NCBI GenBank assembly: GCA_964527395.1
Contig: CAZGQD010000047.1
Span: forward strand, 1 to 9,497
Reading direction: 5' to 3'
Source of the DNA: GCA-2688265 sp964527395
Lineage (GTDB): Archaea > Nanobdellota > Nanobdellia > Woesearchaeales > GW2011-AR9
DNA length: 9,497 nucleotides
The notes under the pieces are model-generated. The model was not told where the DNA came from. It saw nothing but the letters and a program-made list of their open reading frames with translations, and did not search any database. Shown here piece after piece: positions 6,012 to 9,497 of this stretch (positions within the stretch are counted from its first letter, which is position 1; every line of letters begins with the position of its first letter). Both the position numbers and the translations under genes were made by a program.

Positions 6012-6959
6012 ATGCTTTCTTTTCTCAAGATGGTTAAATTGCATGAAAATAAGTTAGAATGGGCTCTAAAACAGAAAAAATTAGGCAAAAAGAATAAAGA
6101 ACTTCTCCCACATTTGAATATTAAACTTAGGCGATTTCAGCAACTTTGTGCTGAATATCGTCAAACTGGAGTTGTTCCTAGATTGAATAGAAAAAGAAGA
6201 CCAAAGACATTTCTTTCTGATTTTCAGAAAGATTTGATATTAAAATCTGCAAAAGAAAGTAAAATTCAAGGAGCTTTAGCCTTGAGATTATACATAAAAA
6301 AGCATCATAATGTGCTTATTCCAAGAAATAAACTTCATGTTTTCCTTCTTGAAAAAGGGATATCTAACGAAGATCCAAAGAAGAAAAAACAAAGAAGATT
6401 TTGCAGATATGAAAGAGATCATAGTTTTTCTTTAGTTCATTCTGACTGGCACGAATCAAAAGTCATGCCAGGAAAACAGGTTTGTGTAGTTATTGATGAT
6501 GCATCAAGATTGCTTATTTGTGGGGGAGAATTTGATAATTCTCTTGCAGAAAATAACATCAATTTGATGAAAAATGCTCAAAAAATAGCTTTAAATCAAT
6601 ATTCTTCTATAATTAGAGAAATTAATATTGATAAAGGATCTCAATTTTACACAAATAAGTTCAATAAAAAAGGAGAAAAAGGTAAATGTGAATTTGAAAA
6701 ATTCCTCGAAAAAGAAAGGATGAATCATATCCCCTCAAGACGAAATCATCCTCAAACCAATGGGAAAAATGAGCGCTGGTTTAGAACTTATGAGAAAAAC
6801 AGACATAAATTTAAGTCATTTGAAGAGTTTGTTGAATGGTATAATGACAGAATTCACTTGGGATTGAGCAGAACTGAAGGCATCACGCCTAATGAGGCAG
6901 TGATGTTCAAACTTCAACCAAGCAGTATATTTGGATTATTTGCAAAGAGGTGGAATTAA
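6012..6959 (+). CDS. IS481-family DDE transposase
   Basis: Cut-and-paste/replicative integrase of the IS element, 315 residues from the ATG at 6012. The frame is open back to a TTG at 5949, but that lies in the terminal repeat, and an ATG at 6030 is also possible. Numbered from 6012, an N-terminal helix-turn-helix region (about 9-65) binds the element ends, followed by a basic linker. The rve-type catalytic core shows HSDWHE (first Asp, residue 145), NIDKGSQFY (second Asp, 207) and HPQTNGKNERW (Glu, 254). The spacing between the last two acids is longer than the classical 35 residues because of a Lys/Glu-rich insertion. All three catalytic acids are present, so the enzyme may be active. The closing part has the usual WYND..H..L...TP pattern of this family. 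Confidence 0.9.
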   Translation: MLSFLKMVKLHENKLEWALKQKKLGKKNKELLPHLNIKLRRFQQLCAEYRQTGVVPRLNRKRRPKTFLSDFQKDLILKSAKESKIQGALALRLYIKKHHNVLIPRNKLHVFLLEKGISNEDPKKKKQRRFCRYERDHSFSLVHSDWHESKVMPGKQVCVVIDDASRLLICGGEFDNSLAENNINLMKNAQKIALNQYSSIIREINIDKGSQFYTNKFNKKGEKGKCEFEKFLEKERMNHIPSRRNHPQTNGKNERWFRTYEKNRHKFKSFEEFVEWYNDRIHLGLSRTEGITPNEAVMFKLQPSSIFGLFAKRWN

Positions 6960-6984
6960 AATGAAAAAAGCAAGAAAAGTACCA

Positions 6985-7007
6985 TGCAATAATATCCGGA
7001 TACTACA
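6985..7007 (-). repeat. Right terminal inverted repeat of the IS
   Basis: This is the inverted partner of 5931-5953, ending ...GGATACTACA at 7007, where the 15-base duplication begins. Confidence 0.92.
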
Positions 7008-7022
7008 TTTGTTTTAAGAAGA
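7008..7022 (+). repeat. Target-site duplication of the IS, right copy
   Basis: This is an exact copy of 5916-5930. Removing the element and one copy restores a continuous intergenic stretch of roughly 115 bases between the tandem surface-protein genes. Confidence 0.93.
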
Positions 7023-7028
7023 AGATTG

Positions 7029-7047
7029 AAAAGAAAGAAAAAAAGAA
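7029..7047 (-). terminator. Oligo-T terminator of the small cysteine-rich gene
   Basis: The minus strand directly after the stop codon reads as a T-rich tract with single C interruptions, like those after the two paralogous genes. The IS right flank lies just beyond. Confidence 0.5.
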
Positions 7048-7049
7048 GA

Positions 7050-7436
7050 TTATTCAAAACCTGCTTTGAGTGAAGGTTCATTTCCATCGCCTATGCATGC
7101 TCCATCATCACAAGTTAAGCCTGGGCCAAATTGGGAACAATCAAATGTTAGAAATATGGCCATCTTAGAGTTAGAATCACAATAAGTCTCTTTTAAGATG
7201 TTTCCATCACATTCATCTACGATTGTATTGGCTTTGTCATCTTTAATTGAACCTTTAGAGAAAAAATCTACACCATCATCTGTTTCATCTGTGCAAGACA
7301 TAGCAGTTGATTTGAAGGCTTCTCCAACTAATGCATCATTGTTTGTTATTTTTGGGCCTGTGAAAGTTAAGATTAAACCTACTGCGGCTACAATTATTAC
7401 AAGGATTACTAAGTAAGAACTTGTTTTGTTTTTCAT
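7050..7436 (-). CDS. Small anchored cysteine-module surface protein
   Basis: Protein of 128 residues with a short polar N-terminus, a hydrophobic anchor (about 8-26), an ALVGEAF motif (35-41) and one cysteine module with six cysteines (48, 76, 86, 100, 109, 114). The module aligns with module 1 of the 468-residue protein: SCTDETDDGVDF, KGSIKDD, DEC, LKETYC, FDC and LTCDDGACIG correspond in order to SCSGESDGGKDY, GEVTLDD, DSC, LREVGC, VAC and TVCDSGACV. It is therefore a single-module paralogue of that protein. Before the IS insertion the two genes were in tandem about 115 bases apart. Each has its own promoter and terminator. It is divergent from the DsbA-like gene, whose product could form its disulfides. 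Specific function unknown. Confidence 0.83.
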   Translation of the reverse strand: MKNKTSSYLVILVIIVAAVGLILTFTGPKITNNDALVGEAFKSTAMSCTDETDDGVDFFSKGSIKDDKANTIVDECDGNILKETYCDSNSKMAIFLTFDCSQFGPGLTCDDGACIGDGNEPSLKAGFE

Positions 7437-7440
7437 TTAT

Positions 7441-7500
7441 AAACCTCTTTTAAGTTTGATTTGTATAGTAGAGAATATGTTTTTGCTATATAAATGTTGG
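7441..7500 (-). promoter_or_regulatory. Promoter and RBS of the small cysteine-rich gene
   Basis: On the minus strand CATTTATATAG (7486-7496) is a strong TATA box about 50 bases before the ATG, and AAAGAGGTTT (7441-7450) is the ribosome-binding site. The latter is the same ten bases as in the paralogue at 5846-5855. Confidence 0.6.
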
Positions 7501-7530
7501 TTTTTGCTTGAATTTATTGCTCGTTAATTG

Positions 7531-7585
7531 CTTTTAAGGAGCATAAAGAATATAAAGCTTGAAAGCTGATTTTGAGGTTATATAA
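7531..7585 (+). promoter_or_regulatory. Diverged AB copy / promoter region of the DsbA-like gene
   Basis: This stretch aligns with the intact AB repeat at 2330-2383: CTTTT, AGGA, CATAAAGAA, ATAAAG, GCT, GATTTT and a final GTTAT occur in the same order and nearly the same spacing. AATATAAAG (7549-7557) would serve as a TATA box with a leader of about 30 bases before the ATG. A second box, TTATATAA (7578-7585), would give an almost leaderless transcript. AGGGGGTT (7598-7605) just before the ATG can pair with the 16S tail through a G-U pair and favours the first option. Confidence 0.45.
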
Positions 7586-7611
7586 CTTTGAAATTATAGG
7601 GGGTTTTAAAA

Positions 7612-8511
7612 ATGAAAAAGGATTCTCAAAAGGATTCTGCTGAGAAAGTAGAAGTGAAGAAAAAAGATGAATCTGCTGCTGAAGAAGTTGCTAAAGTGGA
7701 AGTTGTGCATGATGATCATGACAGTTCTAAAAAAGAGCATTCTCATAGCAGTAGTAAAAAACATAGTACTCATACGAGTACTGGTGGAAGTAAAATGAAA
7801 AATGATGAAAGTAGAAATTGGAAAATTGCAACAGGAGTACTTGCTGTGTTATTAGTAGTTTCCTTGTTTGCTAACTGGGACATAAGTATCTCTGCTGCTG
7901 GTAGTGGTTCAGGAGGAGCAGTTGTAGATAATGGTGGAGCTGGTGATACTGGAGCTGCAGCACCTGACTTTAGTGATTTTGTGGCTAGTGATTATTATGA
8001 CGCTGAAGAAGATCCTGTACTAGGAGAAGATGATGCGCCTGTCACAATAATTGAATTCAGTGATTTTGAATGTCCGTTTTGTGCTAGAGCATATACAACA
8101 GTTAAACAAGTTGAAGAGAAGTATGTAGCTAGTGGGCAAGTTAAGATTGTATTTCGTGACTTTCCTTTAGGGTTTCACGCAGAAGCAGTTCCAGCAGCTA
8201 TGGCAGCAGAATGTGCACAAGACCAAGGAATGTTTTGGGAATACCATGACTTGATTTTTGAGAACCAAGGTTTGCTTGCTTCGTCTCAGTATGTTGTATG
8301 GGCTGAGGAGTTAGGACTTGATATGGATGCTTTTAATAGCTGTTTTGATAGTTCTGAACACAGTGCTGAGATCACTGCTGATTTGGCTGATGGTCAGAAG
8401 TTAGGAGTTCAAGGTACACCAAGCTTTTTTGTGAATGGAGTACAAATCTCTGGAGCACAACCTTTTAGCGTGTTTGAAGCTGCTATCGAAGCTGCACTTG
8501 AAGCTAGTTAG
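7612..8511 (+). CDS. Membrane-anchored DsbA-like thiol-disulfide oxidoreductase
   Basis: Protein of 299 residues that probably forms or isomerises disulfide bonds outside the membrane. Residues 1-68 are a charged, Lys/Asp/Glu-rich tail with six histidines (33, 36, 43, 45, 51, 54), presumably cytoplasmic. Residues 71-88 are the single membrane segment, and about 95-120 a Gly/Ala/Ser-rich linker. From about 138 the thioredoxin-fold domain of the DsbA/Thioredoxin_4 type begins: FSDFECPFC with the C154-x-x-C157 active site, FRDFPL, and a cis-proline in GTPSFFVNG (268-276). C201 and C244 could form a second, structural pair. The gene is flanked by cysteine-rich surface proteins (divergent) and a CPAC membrane protein (downstream), likely clients or partners. 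An internal ATG at 7795 preceded by GGTGG would give a form lacking the tail. A T-run follows the stop. Confidence 0.92.
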   Translation: MKKDSQKDSAEKVEVKKKDESAAEEVAKVEVVHDDHDSSKKEHSHSSSKKHSTHTSTGGSKMKNDESRNWKIATGVLAVLLVVSLFANWDISISAAGSGSGGAVVDNGGAGDTGAAAPDFSDFVASDYYDAEEDPVLGEDDAPVTIIEFSDFECPFCARAYTTVKQVEEKYVASGQVKIVFRDFPLGFHAEAVPAAMAAECAQDQGMFWEYHDLIFENQGLLASSQYVVWAEELGLDMDAFNSCFDSSEHSAEITADLADGQKLGVQGTPSFFVNGVQISGAQPFSVFEAAIEAALEAS

Positions 8512-8520
8512 GTACTGGTT

Positions 8521-8549
8521 GTTTATTTTATTTTTGTTTATTTTTTTAA
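8521..8549 (+). terminator. Oligo-T terminator of the DsbA-like gene
   Basis: Beginning ten bases after the stop codon, a T-rich stretch with runs of four, five and seven T interrupted by single A or G residues fits archaeal termination. Confidence 0.55.
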
Positions 8550-8557
8550 TGTCAAAC

Positions 8558-8667
8558 GAAAATCAGACACCACCAGTCAAAGACATGGTGGCACATGAAA
8601 ATGAAACATTTTCAGTGCTGAAAAGCTTTGCTTTTCATGCATGCTCGCTTCGCTCGATCTGATTTTC
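8558..8667. ncRNA. Multibranched inverted-repeat unit 1
   Basis: A perfect 10-bp closing stem (GAAAATCAGA 8558-8567 with 8658-8667) encloses three hairpins. These are CCACCAGTC-AAA-GAC(A)TGGTGG at 8570-8591, 8 bp with AAA loop at 8596-8614, and 8 bp with TTT loop at 8619-8637 that can be extended by three pairs past a bulged T. The remaining bases hold a CGCTTCGCTC stretch without a clear partner. No coding frame is convincing here. It may be a structured RNA or a DNA secondary-structure element; no known family is recognised. Confidence 0.45.
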
Positions 8668-8674
8668 TTGGACC

Positions 8675-8741
8675 CTGCTCTTTCCAATTAATGTTTAATA
8701 ATATTCAACACCACCTGTGAATACACAAGTGGAAAGAGCAG
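8675..8741. ncRNA. Multibranched inverted-repeat unit 2
   Basis: A perfect 12-bp closing stem (CTGCTCTTTCCA 8675-8686 with 8730-8741) encloses two small hairpins, ATTAA-TGT-TTAAT (8687-8699) and TATTCA...TGAATA (8702-8723), giving a three-way junction. The loop of the second contains ACACCACC, also found at 8567-8574 in unit 1. Confidence 0.45.
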
Positions 8742-8777
8742 ATTCTAATTAGATTTAATTCTTTTTTATGGCTTTGT

Positions 8778-8904
8778 GAAAATCTTCCTCTACTCCAAGT
8801 GCCCAAACACCCCACTTCGTAGGGCAACTGGTCACTCTCCGCCTGGCCATGCCACCATTGACTTTGTCAACGTTGTCATTGATGGCACAGACGAGGAAGA
8901 TTTC
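8778..8904. ncRNA. Multibranched inverted-repeat unit 3
   Basis: An outer stem of 11 perfect pairs (8780-8790 with 8893-8903), extendable by one pair past a bulged A, closes a larger unit. Inside are AAGTG/CACTT (8797-8801 with 8813-8817), alternatively GCCC/GGGC (8801-8804 with 8822-8825), TGCCA/TGGCA (8850-8854 with 8883-8887), and TTGAC-TTT-GTCAA (8858-8870). It ends about 20 bases before the TATA box of the next gene, so it could also act as an upstream regulatory structure. Confidence 0.4.
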
Positions 8905-8922
8905 TATAGAGTGGTTGTTAAT

Positions 8923-8946
8923 TTTATATAGTTGTAGGAGTTGATC
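8923..8946 (+). promoter_or_regulatory. TATA box and extended Shine-Dalgarno of the CPAC gene
   Basis: TTTATATA (8923-8930) is a TATA box. AGGAGTTGATC (8936-8946) matches the full complement of a typical 16S tail (AGGAGGTGATC) at 10 of 11 bases and ends six bases before the ATG at 8953. This fixes the ATG as the start and rules out the TTG at 8941, which lies inside the site. The TATA box is very close, so either the leader is minimal or transcription starts from a box further upstream such as 8901-8910. Confidence 0.5.
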
Positions 8947-8952
8947 TTCTTG

Positions 8953-9495
8953 ATGGTGAGTTTTAAGGAATATTTTAGGCTTATTAGGATTGCTTTTAAA
9001 GAAGTGTGGTTCGATCGCAAAAGTAAATTGCTGATGTTGGGGCTGTTTTCTTTGTTTTTGATACTTAATGCGTTTATTCGGGAATGGTCACTTGTTGGTT
9101 CTACGTTATTTTCATCATTTAAAGTGTTCTTTGATGGAGTTTATTATTCGCTTCGAACAGTTTCACTTTCTGCTGGTTTAGTGGTGCTATTGTTGTCATT
9201 CTTGTCTGCTTTACTTATTGCTATGGTGGTGTATGCTTATCGGAAGAACCAAGAAATGACTGCAGTTGCTAGTGGAAGGAAGAAAGGAGCTGTTACAGGA
9301 GGGGTTTTGTTATCGCTTCTTGCACCTGCGTGTCCGGCTTGTGGAATTGGAGCTTTTTCTTTGTTGGGGTTTGGGAGTCTAGGTGCTTTTTTGCCACTTG
9401 GAGGCCAGGAGTTTAGTATTTTGGCTTTGTTTTTGCTGGTAGTTAGTATTGGGTATGTTAGTCGGCAGATTGTAGAACCGAAGTGTGAGATTTAG
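8953..9495 (+). CDS. Integral membrane protein with CPAC motif
   Basis: Protein of 180 residues from the ATG at 8953, with four or five membrane segments: about 26-42, 72-95, 113-126, 132-148 and 152-169. An amphipathic N-terminus (SFKEYFRLIRIAFKEVWFDRKSK) precedes the first. Residues 124-132 read LAPACPACG, placing C127-x-x-C130 at or within the start of a glycine-rich membrane hairpin; one more cysteine is near the C-terminus. A CxxC at the membrane could be redox-active, passing electrons to or from the neighbouring DsbA-like protein in the manner of DsbB or VKOR, or could bind a metal. The sequence does not show the hallmark layout of DsbB, VKOR or DsbD. The gene is complete. It follows the DsbA-like gene on the same strand but is separated by 440 bases of structured DNA, so it is transcribed separately. 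Function not established. Confidence 0.75.
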   Translation: MVSFKEYFRLIRIAFKEVWFDRKSKLLMLGLFSLFLILNAFIREWSLVGSTLFSSFKVFFDGVYYSLRTVSLSAGLVVLLLSFLSALLIAMVVYAYRKNQEMTAVASGRKKGAVTGGVLLSLLAPACPACGIGAFSLLGFGSLGAFLPLGGQEFSILALFLLVVSIGYVSRQIVEPKCEI

Positions 9496-9497
9496 AA

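Larger units (their letters stand above)
5931..7007 (+). mobile_element. Complete IS481-like insertion sequence
   Basis: The element is 1077 bp. Both ends start TGTAGTATCC and match over 23 bases with two mismatches (left 5931-5953; right 6985-7007, inverted). It is bounded by identical 15-base direct repeats and carries a single DDE transposase gene. TGT termini, one open frame of about 315 codons and this size all agree with the IS481 family. It sits between the 3' end of one surface-protein gene (7050) and the promoter of its tandem paralogue (TATA at 5901). Intact ends, flawless duplication and an open frame suggest a recent and possibly still mobile insertion. Confidence 0.93.

Noticed and set aside
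7369..7436. Class III (pilin-type) signal peptides in the three surface proteins
   Set aside because: A short charged N-terminus and hydrophobic segment are present, but the glycine and glutamine/glutamate arrangement at a prepilin peptidase site before the hydrophobic part is missing in all three; simple anchors are more likely.
8435..8662. 75-codon frame running out of the DsbA-like gene into the hairpin region
   Set aside because: It starts inside the DsbA-like gene in another frame, crosses its T-run terminator and ends in inverted-repeat unit 1; no evidence of coding.
8778..8904. tRNA or tRNA-like gene
   Set aside because: The stems do not have cloverleaf dimensions and no T-arm consensus (GGTTCRA) could be found.

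Overview
The window looks like AT-rich archaeal DNA, most likely from a DPANN-type lineage such as Woesearchaeota or Pacearchaeota. The clues are a HerA-family ATPase with an archaeal-type N-terminal barrel, TATA-like boxes upstream of genes, pyrimidine/oligo-T runs just after stop codons, and several surface proteins with one N-terminal membrane anchor and many cysteines. This assignment is an inference: no rRNA or tRNA gene is present to confirm it.

Layout: (1) 79-567, minus: small anchored surface protein. (2) 568-1134, no gene: a repeat block followed by a dense island of perfect hairpins, 780-1108, closed by a 13-bp stem. (3) 1135-2344, minus: a two-gene HEPN / winged-helix-nucleotidyltransferase module of toxin-antitoxin type. 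It is flanked by two copies of a 54-bp repeat (here called AB), and the left copy is split by the hairpin island. (4) 2383-4356, plus: HerA-family ATPase with a private C-terminal extension. (5) 4436-5842, minus: large cysteine-rich surface protein. (6) 5931-7007: complete IS481-like element with 23-bp terminal inverted repeats and a 15-bp target duplication. (7) 7050-7436, minus: small cysteine-rich surface protein, a paralogue that was in tandem with the previous one before the IS arrived. (8) 7612-8511, plus: membrane-anchored DsbA-like thiol oxidoreductase. (9) 8521-8940, no gene: terminator and three more multibranched structures with perfect closing stems of 10-12 bp. (10) 8953-9495, plus: membrane protein with a CPAC motif.

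The genes suggest a common theme of extracytoplasmic disulfide chemistry. Three anchored, cysteine-bearing surface proteins share a leader pattern, a near-identical promoter/ribosome-binding cassette and a cysteine module. They sit beside a DsbA-like protein and a CPxC membrane protein that could help to oxidise or fold them. The HEPN/nucleotidyltransferase pair appears to be a later insertion between the first surface-protein gene and the HerA gene. The most unusual content is non-coding: two islands of multibranched inverted repeats, one of which appears to have inserted into an AB repeat with an ATAAA duplication and may be transcribed from the stranded half of that repeat.
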